This document shows, in pieces, positions 38,243 to 49,120 of a stretch of DNA of 64,000 nucleotides. The translations under genes were made by a program, and so were the position numbers. Numbering within the stretch: the first letter of the stretch is position 1; every line of letters begins with the position of its first letter. The DNA lies in assembly GCA_965153355.1 (NCBI GenBank), contig OZ231128.1, forward strand, positions 51,832,001-51,896,000. The letters run 5' to 3'. Source of the stretch: Flaccisagitta enflata (Eukaryota; Chaetognatha; Sagittoidea; Aphragmophora). Under the pieces are notes generated by a model, which was not told the DNA's origin, searched no databases, and saw only the letters and a program-made list of their open reading frames with translations.

Positions 38243-38330
38243 AATCCTTGTGTAGATCCGATGCTGATCGGTGGTGATTTTCCCATCAGCATCTCGATTC
38301 AAAAGCTTCTTTGTACTCCTCCAACTGATC
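38243..38330 (-). pseudogene. EF-hand 1-like fragment, apparently frameshifted
   Basis: On the minus strand one frame reads DQLEEYKEAF, the helix that opens calmodulin EF-1. Right after it a different frame reads NRDADGKITTDQ, a canonical EF loop except Gln instead of Glu at position 12. About 8 nt that would encode the missing 'xLF' are absent between them, so the two halves are out of phase. Directly downstream on this strand the sequence becomes GTTGGT then GTT repeats. It lies about 4 kb upstream of the calmodulin-like last exon on the same strand and may be its broken first EF exon, or a separate relic. Confidence 0.45.
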
Positions 38331-38389
38331 GTTGGTTGTCCGCGTTTAATGCTGGTATAGTAGTTGATTTGTGTTTAAATTAACGCTGT

Positions 38390-39340
38390 TTCAGATTTCC
38401 AAAATTTCTTTTATAGCTTTATCTCGAATTCTTTTTTTACTTTTTTTTCTTTCTTAAAACCAGTTTTGGATTAAGTTGACAACTGACATTGTAAAGTTTT
38501 TGTGGTGATGATTGATGAATCCGGTCTATTTGTTTATGAATTGTTCTCAGTTGGGTACGTTACTTTGCCAAATTGAAATACTTACAAAAACACCACTTCT
38601 TAAGTATCGAATACATTATTTCACTTTTTTTACCTTTTTGTTTCTGTTTTATTTCCGTTCTCTCTACGCGATGTAGTAAATAATCATGAGTTTATTTTCA
38701 TTTCAAACCATCCCAGCACTCTCGGAACATCAGTCGTTTTCATGCATTGATATTGATGGATCACGATTTAAGTTGCGATGGACCTTTATCAATTGTGCGC
38801 ATTTGAATAAAAAAAACAGATTTTTTTTTGTTTTGACTGAGATAATTGTTGCCTCTCAAAATCAGTTTTATAGAAAGATTATTTCTTTTTTCTTTTTCTT
38901 TTTTTTTTCTTTTTTTCGTTTACCCCTTTTTACCTTGTTTTTTTTTTCTTTTTTCCCCTTCACGTTCGGGTAAAGTTACGTAATTCAACGCGGGAGCCTT
39001 TCAAATAATCGACGAATCGCAGTCAAAAACTTCGTCCATTGAATCTTTGGCGACTTATCAAAATGTCAAAACAATCATCTATCTTTTTTTATTCTGTATG
39101 TATTGAAATAAATTAAGCACTCTTTTTTCCTAATCTCATTTCTTTTTTCCGTCTGTAAGCGATCGCGTGTGTGATTGCTATCATGGGATGAAATACTGAT
39201 ATTGAGGGAATTGCTAGTTGCTGGTTTATTGCATCCACGAAACAAGATTTGGGAAGAGTTAATTTTAACTGCCATTCACTTTTATCATAAGATTTAGTGT
39301 TTTCTTTATGATATCAACAGAATAAAGAGGTCGCTGAGGC
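38390..39340. other. No gene seen
   Basis: AT-rich with several T runs (38885-38960). Confidence 0.5.
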
Positions 39341-39344
39341 GTCA

Positions 39345-39760
39345 TTTGGCCGGCTGTTCCCATTGCCCCATTGTTTCTTATCACCATTTAGAAAGAATTA
39401 GGTCAATAGGGCAGCGATCCTGGAGTTTTTGAAGTTATTGACACTGTGGGGCTAAAGAAGCTTGATTTTAGTTTTCTTGGGCATTCAAGGGTTCGTGTGT
39501 TGGTCAAAAAGGCTTCTTTTGGGTTCAAAAAGGCTTAAAGTGGAGCCCAATTTAGGACTTGTTCTCGTGCTTGGTAAGCTTTACGAACTTAATTTTCAGC
39601 ATCAGAGGCTTTAAATGGCTCCATTTGTGGCCTGACAGGCTTGACGCAGGGCCTAGCAAGTCTGACTTGTTGTTTGGGCTTGGAGGTCTGATTTTAGACC
39701 AGATAGAAAGGCCCAATTTTATCCTTGTTTCAATAACACTGATGCAAAATTAGGGGTTAA
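39345..39760. repeat. Repeat related to the GGGCAGC TIR family
   Basis: The start TTGCCCCATTGTTTC..ATAGGGCAGCGATCCTGGAG parallels 34212-34285. It is followed by GGCTTGA-type repeats and CAAAATTAGGGG near 39745. Confidence 0.55.
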
Positions 39761-39829
39761 ATGCGGACATAGAAAAACAAACGGAAGTTAATGAGACTTT
39801 AAAAAATGAATATGGTAACTGCCTAAGAC

Positions 39830-39995
39830 TCATACGGTTCGGCTACCCAAGTCGCGTGCGAGTGGGCAGCGGCAGTGAAGAGATAGGTTTACTAAGTATT
39901 TTGGCAGGGGCGGTGATGCAAAAAACTTGTTAACACCGAAAAAGCTTAGTGCGACTGGCCGACCGAGAATGGCAGTGCGAGTCAACTCTTTAAAA
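39830..39995 (-). repeat. Short interspersed element, A type
   Basis: TTCGGCTACCCAAGTCGCGT, GCGAGTGGGCAGCGGCAGTG, then GACTGGCCGACCGAG; the head is degraded. Confidence 0.6.
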
Positions 39996-40521
39996 GCTCT
40001 GTATCCATAGATGTTTCACTATAAACCTTTTTGCTGTAGATAATGTTGGCTGTAGATTTTATTCTCATTCTTCCATCATCGCATGTGTTCTTTTTTCCAA
40101 GATTGTAGATGCGCTCTGATCAGGAGCAAAGGAAGAAGAAAGATCTTTTTGTGATGATTTCTTGGCGCTTTCATGAAATGAATTGCAATGAAGCATCTCG
40201 GTGAAAAGATCGTAGTTTTTGTTCCAGTGTACATCTCCTTTTTTTCTCTCTCTGATAGAATTTATTGATTGAAGTTAACATCGACAGCAGAATATAGGAC
40301 CTGCATATGTCACTGACCAGTTGATTTACATTAATCTGGAAACATGTGGATACCTGATTATTGTTCTAAGTTATTTAATACATCAAAAGATGCTTTTTAT
40401 AATAATTCCGTCATTTGATATGCTTGTGTCTGGGCACGTCACTCAGAGGTGAAATAAAAGACAAGCATACCAGCAGCTTTTCTTGAAACATAGTACTTTG
40501 ACCTGATTGCCAGTTGTGTTT

Positions 40522-40706
40522 TGAAGCAAAAACATCAGTTTTGGGTTCAGATACATGTATTGGTGGAAAATAGTCTAAATTTTCAAGCTATTTGGCTGAC
40601 TCATAATTCATAGACTACGAATTATGAGTAAGCCAAATTGCTCTAAAATTTATACTATTTTCCACCAATACATGTATGTGAACCAAAAACTGATGTTTTT
40701 GCTTCA
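40522..40706. repeat. Near-perfect palindrome, arms about 90 bp
   Basis: TGAAGCAAAAACATCAGTTT at the left and its complement at the right edge; the centre CATAGACTACG is near 40614. Arms also share ATACATGTATTGGTGGAAAA. Confidence 0.85.
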
Positions 40707-41241
40707 TGAATGATTATTCATCATATATATGATGTCTCTGAAAGATCAGTTGTGTTTTGTGATAAGAAAATATGTTGCTTCGCAGCCACAGACTATCCCT
40801 GGTTTTTCTACTGATGGGAGTGATTGAATTTAAAGATCTTTATTCTCAATTCTGGCATCTTTAACTAAAACTTGATGCGGTACGCGTAAAAAGAAACGCT
40901 GGCTGGGATACGGTCATTTGACTATTATGGATAAGGAAGAGAGAGAAAGCCTCATTGATTAAAACTTCAAACATTTTCCACGTTGATTTGATTTTTTTTC
41001 TTATTTCTCCATCTCTGCGCATTTTATTTTTTGAATCTTTTTTATTTCGACATTTTTCTTACATTTTGACTTTCTAATTCCCCTATTCTCTTCTTCTATG
41101 TCGGAGATGATGAGGTAGGGTTTTTTCAGTAGATCGAGATCGATTGTGTAACAAGAATGATAATGATTATTGATGCATTTTGCACAAATAAAATCCCGGT
41201 TCTGATACTGCAATAGAAAGGAGGATCTATGTTGGAAAAAA

Positions 41242-41413
41242 AACAAGGCCGTATACAAGGCTACCTCAGTCGCGTGCGGGTGGGTAGGGGATATATTTGA
41301 GGTCACAAGAATATTTGGGCATGAGCAGTGAAGTCCAAGACCGCAAAAACATAAAAAGAGTAAAGTTTGACGGACGGAATGACGCACGGATGGACAAAGT
41401 GGGGTGTAGAGTT
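41242..41413 (-). repeat. Short interspersed element, A type
   Basis: AACAAGGCCGTATACAAGGC, GTCGCGTGCGGGTGGGTAGG, a GACGGACG run and GGGGTGTAGAGTT; the final palindrome is cut off. Confidence 0.75.
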
Positions 41414-41755
41414 AACGCCGTCCGCACCTCCAGTTTCATCCGTTACCATTCTTCCCATAGCCCCCACTGACGCGGACTGTGTAACCCCATGAGCGTGGTC
41501 TGCACCTCAAGTTTTATGCATTGCCTAGCTTCCCATAGCCCCCACTGACGCGGTCTGCGCAAAACCATGAACGCAGTCTGCATAGTTAGTTTCATCGATT
41601 ATCTATCCTTTTGCCTTGGTATATAGGGTCTGTGCGAGTTTCGTCCATTACCAATCTTCCTTTAGCCCCCACTGATGCAGTCTGTGCTACTCCATGAGCG
41701 CAGTCTGTACGGCAAGTTTCATCCATGACAAGGCTTCTCTTAGCCCCCGTCTTTC
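41410..41755. repeat. ~100-bp tandem repeat, about 3.5 units
   Basis: Units share TAGCCCCCACTGACGCGGTC, AACCCCATGAGCG and GTTTCATCCATTACC. Confidence 0.8.
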
Positions 41756-41799
41756 GTCTATTCGACCCCACTTACTATCTTAGAAATAAAAAAGTTTCC

Positions 41800-42370
41800 A
41801 CCTGTAGCATTAGTTCATTTATTGATTTAAAGATGAGCATAAATCAATTACAAATCCATGAATACTTAATTTTAGCCCCTTTTGACTAAATCACTGCCAC
41901 CATTCATCAGGGAAGTAGTTTGCATAGCTTCTCTAAGTTCTCTGGAGTAATGGCGTTTCTAACTTTTCTAGCGATTTTCTTGATGTTTCCTTTTGCTGCA
42001 TTTACATTTATAGCGCCAAAGGGATTTGACAAATCATAAGAAAATTGGTGACATAAATGTAGCTCTTCGAATTTGCAAGCAGTCTATGCAAACCGCATCT
42101 GTCTAGCTTAATGCGTTTAGACGGGATATAAAGAAAAATGAGTGTTATCATTTCAAGATTGTATAGAAATGGCAAATGCAAAATTGAAACATTTCATTCA
42201 AAGTTGAATAATTTTTTAATGGATTGAGCTAGAGAGATGCGGTCTGCGTAGATTGCTTGCAAATTTGAAAGGCTTTAATAATCTCAATGACTTTTTGATG
42301 ATTTGTTGATTCTAGTCGGAGATATATAGGTAAATGTGCGGAAACCTTTTTATTTCTAAGATAGTATGCG
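41800..42370. repeat. Interspersed repeat, copy 1 (pair at 53435-53960)
   Basis: Shares GCTCTTCGAATTTGCAAGCA, GTCTAGCTNAATGC and a GTTTGCGTAGATNGCTTGCA type segment. The two inner segments are complementary, making a hairpin of about 200 bp. Confidence 0.75.
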
Positions 42371-43013
42371 GTCTCATCGTTTCATCTCGCTCCTCACCTG
42401 TCGGCCTCGATCGAGGAAGTTAAAACTCCTCACTATATACACTCGTTCAGATGATTCGCAGAGGTGAAAAAACGGGAAGGGGGGGGGGGAGTTGAAAAGG
42501 TGTAGGGAACGAGAAGGTGAAAGATTGGCTTAGAGGCAAGAGGTTCCTATGAACTTCTAGATGGTCAAATTCATCATCTTGATCCGTGTCTTTTGTTTTA
42601 TAGTGTTTCTTAACGGTTAATGAAAAAAGACGAGTGTCATTCTTTGGGAAATTTCATTTGGTGCGTGTGAGGGGGGGGGGGAGAGGTGTAGGGGGGGTGA
42701 GGGAGGATTCAATTTATATTCATATCTTTACCTCATCATCTTTATATCACCATCACATTATATCCTTATATCTTTATACCTATTAATTTGTATCTTGATA
42801 TCTTACATCTAAAGAGGACTCATGTATTGGACATCTTTTGGCCTTGTTTAAAGCGTGATAGGTCATTCTATTGTATGATATGTGTGTTTATTGCTTGCTG
42901 ACTAAATATGCATCTCAAGCTGTCCATGCCTGTCTCTGGCGGTTTATCGTTCAATTTCTTTCTCACTCTCTTTATCTGTCTGTCTTTATGTCATCTTGAA
43001 GTCTCAGCATAAA

Positions 43014-43159
43014 TGAAATCCGGACACGGCAACCTAGGACAAAAACGGGTTGGCAGGGGCGGAAAAAAATGTAAAGGAATTTATGACAGACCAACAGACC
43101 GACCAACAAACCACCTTGGTAGTATGTATAGACTAAAGTCGCATATCTGCAACTAAAAA
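43014..43159 (-). repeat. Degenerate short interspersed element
   Basis: ATCCGGACACGGCAACC, GGTTGGCAGGGGCGG, a CAACAGACCGACCAAC run, GTCGCATATCTGCAACTAAA. Confidence 0.55.
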
Positions 43160-43514
43160 GGTGAGAATCATCCTAGTACTAAAATGGCACAAAATTGCCT
43201 CTATTTGTTTATGACCAGTGTAATTGAGGGAGAGGCCCCATGAAAAATGTAGCGGAAGCTTCAGGTCCGATTGAGGTATCGTCTGATAGCTTGTATGAAT
43301 ACAATTGGCACCATCGGAGCGTTTTTTTGGTTTTGTTCCCTAACTGAAGTTATGGCCCCTTAAAGGAGTAGAATGTTCTATGACATATTTCTCATGAAAA
43401 CAATGACTCATTTATGTCTTTTTTGTGAGAAATGGAAAGAGTGTCCTCAAATGAAGCCAATGTCACAAATCCCAAGAGTTTTCACCAGTTATTTTAGATC
43501 TTACGATCAGAAGG

Positions 43515-43709
43515 CCAACACCTATAAGTCGCATGCGAGAGTTACAAATTGACTTAAAATGACTTAATATACTCTAAAATGACTTAAAGAAATAAAATTA
43601 CTTAAAGAAAAAAATTGATGATAAAAGCAAAAGTGTGACGGACCAACAGACCGACAGACCAACTGACCAACGGACAAAGCGGGTGTAGAGTCGCGTGCAC
43701 GCGACTAAA
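43515..43709 (-). repeat. Short interspersed element, A type with AATGACTTAA units
   Basis: CTATAAGTCGCATGCGAGAG, AAAATGACTTAA units, GACCAACAGACCGACAGACC, TGTAGAGTCGCGTGCACGCG. Confidence 0.75.
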
Positions 43710-43719
43710 GAGAAGATGA

Positions 43720-45060
43720 TGGTGTCAGAATCTGTGTATTAACTTTAAATTTTTCAAAACAAATGAAAATGGGATCTACTCCATTTGATTTTTGTCATTA
43801 GCAGTGCCAGAAATCAATAGATCATAGCTCAATTGAAAGATATCAAAAGAGCTTTCATTTGCCGCCAATCTCACATTTCTAGCTCAATTCGTTTGGACAA
43901 AGAAAAGAAATGACTGAATAGTATTCATTTTCAAGTTTGCAAATGTGCATCACAAAAATATACCCATTTAACTTTAAACAAATGTCATTTCCAAACGAGT
44001 AAAGCTAGGAGGCTGGAATTAGTCTAAAACAAAAGATCTTTTGAAAATCTTTCAAACAGTCACTGATTTTTTTTTATTCTCTTCCATTTAAACATGGATG
44101 TTAAAAAAGCGGAAAATTTGAAAAAAAATTTAAACTCATGTGATGAAAAAATTCTTTCGTCATTCATGAAAATTTTAAATCAAGTAAAAACCTATCAAAA
44201 TCCATGACATTGAGAAAGCCCATCAAAAAATCTGTTATTTGAGCCATTCCTGGAGTTATTAGTTCAATTGGTTTAGGAATTACAACAGCTTTGGTAAGAT
44301 TTGTCCACTACAAACTATGACAGAAAACTTGTTGTTTTCCCACTTAGATTCTGATACATTTGTCTTCAATCTAACATAAAATAAAAGAAAAATCAAATTT
44401 TATGGGACTGGTGGTAAATTGTTCATCTATTTAAGCTCTTCAGAATACTCATGAATAACAATTTGATTTGATGAATTTTAACTATGTAAAACTGGAGAGT
44501 GTTGTCTTGTGGCCCGGCTGTGCACCAATCAATCTTAGACAAAAGACATTTTTTTCCAGGCCAGGGGTAAATAATAGGTTGTACGACAGAGGTTAATGAG
44601 TGTATTAAGTGTAAAAACAAAAATATACTCTTAATCTCAACATCTATTGTACTTCAAAAAATAGATTACTATGATAATACTAGAAAATTCAATAAGAACA
44701 TATTGAGTTTCCCTTGGGACTCTGTGGCAATGTTAATGCTATATACTTTTTTGAGAAATTGCTTGTAATGATAGCTCAGTGTAAGTACAATCCTGTACTA
44801 GTAGAAAATTGATAATCTGGATAATTTTAGCATAGCTAGTTTAGCCTTTTTTGTAGCACAATTGTCTTAAAAATTGATATCTATTTGATTGAAATAGGCT
44901 AAAATCATTTCATAACAGTTTTTTTAGCTTTTTTTTTTCCTTTGAATAGTGAAAGTGACATATAACAAATTAAAAATGCAATCAAAATCGTTTATTAACA
45001 AAAAATGCATTAGTTATTAAATCAAGAGTAACATTATCATTTCTTTTTTTTAGAGTCGAA
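43720..45060. other. No gene seen
   Basis: AT-rich, with loose similarity to 54750-55120 (AAAGATTTTTTGAAAATCTT type words). Stop codons are dense in all frames. Confidence 0.5.
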
Positions 45061-45071
45061 TTGTAAACCAA

Positions 45072-45250
45072 AACAAGGCCGTAAACACGGCTACCGAAGT
45101 TGCGTGCGGATGGGCAGGGGCAGTGATAAAAAAGGTTATTTAAGTGATTAGGCGGGAGCAGTAACGCAAAAACCATCCGTAAACGCCTAAAAAAGCTAAC
45201 GCGGATGGACCGACTGACCGACTGACATAATGGATAGCACGCGACTAAAC
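45072..45250 (-). repeat. Short interspersed element, A type
   Basis: AACAAGGCCGTAAACACGGC to GGATAGCACGCGACTAAAC; immediately followed by a second element. Confidence 0.75.
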
Positions 45251-45462
45251 AAGTGACGGGGGTCACAATATTGTTGCGGATGGGTGGGCAGGGGCATCCA
45301 TCGCCCATCCAGACCCCATGCCCCCCACCAACACACCTTCCCAAATAAAACATCTAAAATGCTTGTTTTTCCACTTTTCGACTCATGGGTTACATACCGA
45401 TGGACGGACGGACGGATGGACGGACAAAGCCTCTTATAGAGTTGCGTGTCCGCAACTAAAAA
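45251..45462 (-). repeat. Short interspersed element, C type
   Basis: CAAGTGACGGGGGTCACAAT, GTTGCGGATGGGTGGGCAGG, GACGGACGGACGGATGG, GAGTTGCGTGTCCGCAACTA. Confidence 0.8.
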
Positions 45463-45896
45463 CTTTCATAGCGCCATTTGTATTCTCACAAGCTATCAAA
45501 TGATACCTCAATCATTATGAATCATACTCCCTGCTTCGATGTGATGAGCTCAAGGGGGGTGGGTGCCACAGTTTACGTGGGGCCTCTCGTTCAATTACAC
45601 TCAGATCTGTACATGATTCCGAACACTCATTTTATTTCTTTTTATTTCTTCTGCAGTTAGTCTTTTGTCAATGAAAGATATGAGATTGATTCGGTAAAAT
45701 ATTTGTTCCGACCTCTTCAGGTTAGACAGAATAAGCAAAAGTGCACAAAAGACAAAAAATTCTTTGCGTGATAAGCGACTCTTTATGAGTCATTAAGTAT
45801 GTATTTCTCGATATAACAATTATTGCAAAATTAGAATTTGACATTGCCATTTTAGCCCCCTAATAAGCGCCCCCTCGAACACTTGTTTTATAAAAA

Positions 45897-46157
45897 ACAA
45901 GGTCATTAGACCTAAGTCGCGTGCGTCGGCACTTTCAAAAAAGTCGGACAGACAGACAGACAAACAATTTTTTTTTCAAAAAGACATTTGAAACGACAGT
46001 TTACTGCACTAATTTCCTTCTCTACCACTCAGAGACATGAAAACGCTTTAAAAAGCCTTTAAAACAGTTTTGTGACCGACGGACCGACGGACCGACCGAC
46101 CGACGGACCGACCGACCGAAAAGTGGCTTATAGAGTCGCGTAGCACGCGACTAAAAA
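45897..46157 (-). repeat. Short interspersed element, A type variant, long
   Basis: AACAAGGTCATTAGACCTAA, GTCGCGTGCGTCGGCACTTT, ten GACC/GACG units, GTCGCGTAGCACGCGACTAA. Confidence 0.8.
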
Positions 46158-46159
46158 AG

Positions 46160-47290
46160 TAAAGGAAGGGGAAAAAATGCAGAAATTATCTTCAAACATA
46201 AATCTTTTTTTCCTTATTTTTTCTTTTTTAATAAAAATGTTCTTAAATTTAGGAATTTATTTTCTAGTGAAAGATTTTGCTTTTAAAAAAAGAGGGGGTT
46301 GCTAATTAGGGAGGGGGCGCCAATTAGGTCCCAAGGTTGGCAACGCGAAAATTTAGATGATGCGAAATTGGCCAAACTTGGGTGTTCTTAACATCACAGT
46401 CCCTGCTCACTACGCTGAGGAGAATACACTTTTTTCATGTAGGGACTCTGAGAAGGGCCTAGAATTTTTATAGATTTCCGCACAATAAATGTTCATAACC
46501 ATTCATCATATTGCACCTAAAAAATGGATCATCCTTGAGGGGGCCAAAATTTCAAAATCTTTTTCCTTATTTCTGCACAAATAAAACAAAGAAAACCAGC
46601 AAAAAATTTGCTACGACATTTGTAACAAAAAGTGAAATAACACAGCTAAAAGATGTGTCTTAAGAATAAAAACGTTTCATTATCTCTTCACAGTATATGC
46701 TTCCACTGACCTACTTACCAATCTAATCTTGTTCTTAGGCTATTACCCCCTAACCCTCTGTTCAATTATGATTTTTGTCAATGCTTGAATGTAAATCACC
46801 GACAAACATGTTCATTTTCTTTTTTTGCCTTAGTTGAAAGCAAAGCTTCTCTGTAGCTTCTTCGAGGGGTACAAATCGGAGGGGGAAGATAGATAGATGT
46901 ACTGATGAGTGGACAGTTAGCCTTTTTGTTTTGCGGAACTTTTCTTCAATCGAGACTGCAGTGCAAAAAACAATGCTTCTAACAATATAGGACCGATAAT
47001 TTGTAAACAGGTGCTTAACGATTGTTACTTATGAAAAGTAACTTCAGATTAAGTAGGTGGTTTTCTATCGATTCCCATTGTTTACAATGTATGGACGTGT
47101 ATTCACAAATACAAACCTGGTTCTGGTCTCTCGATTGGGCATAAAAAGATTTTAAAAGACTTGTTTATCCACGAGTAACTAAGAAGTACTGGCAAAGCTG
47201 AGCAATGAGCATGCGGCTGCTTGTTGTTTACAACATTCAACGATAAGTTTAAGTTTTGAACATACATTGTAAAGTAATTTTCAAAGTGTA
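46160..47290. other. No gene seen
   Basis: AT-rich, stop-dense. 47485-47790 has a modest open frame (ARAFMNFFFRGHSKDKFGHI) that I cannot assign. Confidence 0.5.
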
Positions 47291-47294
47291 TTTC

Positions 47295-47484
47295 TTTTAG
47301 TCGCGTGCACGCGACTCTACAACCTGCTTTGTCCGTCGGTCGGTCGGTTGGTCGGTCACACATTACTTTTTTTATGATTTTATATCTTTGACCTCACTGC
47401 TCCTGCCCAAATGGTCTGGTGATCTCAAATATGGCCCCTGCCCACCCGCACGCGACTTTGGTAGCCGTGTATCCGGCCTTGTTT
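47295..47484 (+). repeat. Short interspersed element, A type archetype
   Basis: TTTTAGTCGCGTGCACGCGA head with the perfect palindrome GTCGCGTGCACGCGAC, GTCGGTCGGTCGGTTGGTCG, GCCCCTGCCCACCCGCACGC, and GCCGTGTATCCGGCCTTGTT end. 190 bp. Confidence 0.9.
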
Positions 47485-48166
47485 CTTATTATCGATGTCC
47501 CAATTACCAGAAATTGGGTGATTCACCATCTCTGGGACTTTCAGTACAACTGTCGGTCAAAGCAAAATTATCAAACTTTCACTTGTACATGAAGTGGAAT
47601 ATCTTCTTTTATCCGGAAAATCGGCTATCTATCAATGCAAGAGCATTTATGAACTTTTTCTTTCGTGGTCATTCAAAGGACAAATTTGGTCACATTACAT
47701 GTGAGAAAATGATGGTAAATTTTGACGGAACAATCAATTCTAAGGCGTGGACACGTGAAACATCTTGCAACCATTCTGATGGAACTTAGCTTTGCTGCGA
47801 GTTTTGCTCGGAAGAGACTCGACCTGTTGGGTGACCAGGAAAACGAAAATTGATGATCAGATTTTGCATAAAAGTAAGAATTGGGATTAGGATTAGTGGT
47901 TGTGCTGAATCAGCATTTGAAGCATGCAGTAAATGTTTCACCTCCAGATGTATATGATAGAAAGGACTGGGGTTCGCGCGATGACCGAGGTTCCGCAGTA
48001 AAGACCAAAATTGCAATTGAAAGATAAGTTACCAATGGCTATCCAAACAACCAGTACAATGAATGGGACCTATTGAAATTGAGTGAACGAATGGAAGCAG
48101 ATGAAACACAGCTTTTTTCTGTCAGACAAACATGCAAAACTACTTCTTTTTCATATCTAATGTCTC

Positions 48167-49120
48167 TCATTGGCCGTGTTTCCAGCCTTGTTTATATTTG
48201 ATGTCTCTTATGTGCCTCAAATTTGGGAACTTCGCTATAACTGCCCTTGCCCACCCACACGCGACTGAGATCCGGCCTTTTTGCTCTAGATAGTTTAGAA
48301 AATAGTTGAAGAACCGAATTTCTAAAACAAAATTCTCTTGGCATAGAGGACGCATCGTCGCCCGCGCGTGAGGTGTCACCTGAGAGCATAAGATGACAAC
48401 GAGGCTGATTAGCAACGTGTTTGCCGACCTTTTCAGATGCCACGTCCTGAACTGAGCGAGAAAAATCCAAATCCAAATCCAAATCCAAATCCAAATCTTC
48501 ACGTGGCAAACCGCCATGAAAAAGGTAGTAGCCAAGAAATCAAAGACGAGCAGACCCTTCAAGATATCCGAAGTTAGGTCGAGCTCGAGATAGCTATCTT
48601 TTTGCTCCCAATTCCACGATATCAATCGCGGAGTGTTGCGGACGAGAACGTAGAGCGGGACACCGAGGGAAAGCAGCCAGAATGTAACCAAAGTAACGTT
48701 GATCGACCTTGGGTGGAATTCCTCTCTGGAATTGTGTCATATCTGAGCCGTACGTTTGGCGATCGATAAGATCGAAACAAAACACTTGAATGTGTAATTG
48801 ATCATGAAAGGGGTGACGTTGATGCTGTAGAAAAGCCCCGCCCAGTTGAAGTTACGATGCCAGAAGTATCGAGCGGTAATCAAAAGGGGCAATCCTAGCG
48901 TCACGTCTACAACGTCGCCGACGCACTGATTTATTTGCAGGGTATCGATGGGGTGTCGTTTGTTTGTCAGGAGGACCCACAGAATGATGATATTTAATGA
49001 CCATCCCGCGAATGTGGCCAGGCCACCCACGGGCATGACAACATCTGCGACCCACACAGATATCCCTGTGAATTGGCAGGTTTCACCGGCATCGCTCAAA
49101 TTGCGAGATTCGTTCATCAC
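48167..49120 (-). pseudogene. Rhodopsin-like 7TM receptor, copy 1 (in-frame UGA, TM7 lost)
   Basis: Frame starts MMNESRNLSDAGETC. TM1 residues about 22-51, TM2 61-88 with VGD (Asp69, the usual TM2 Asp), TM3 92-120 ending SIAKR where DRY is expected, TGA at codon 128 (48737-48739), TM4 140-162, TM5 and TM6 beyond. The same frame continues past TGA into good membrane segments. Compared with copy 2, this copy has lost nine residues after TM5 and gained four IW pairs from a CCAAAT hexamer expansion (48470-48497), so TM5 now ends IWIWIWIWIWIFL. The C terminus runs into a short interspersed element before a normal TM7. Likely a pseudogene unless UGA is recoded. Confidence 0.6.

Noticed and set aside
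47388-47789. 133-codon plus-strand frame
   Set aside because: The first part is a short interspersed element. The remaining segment is unassignable and AT-rich, so not called as a gene.
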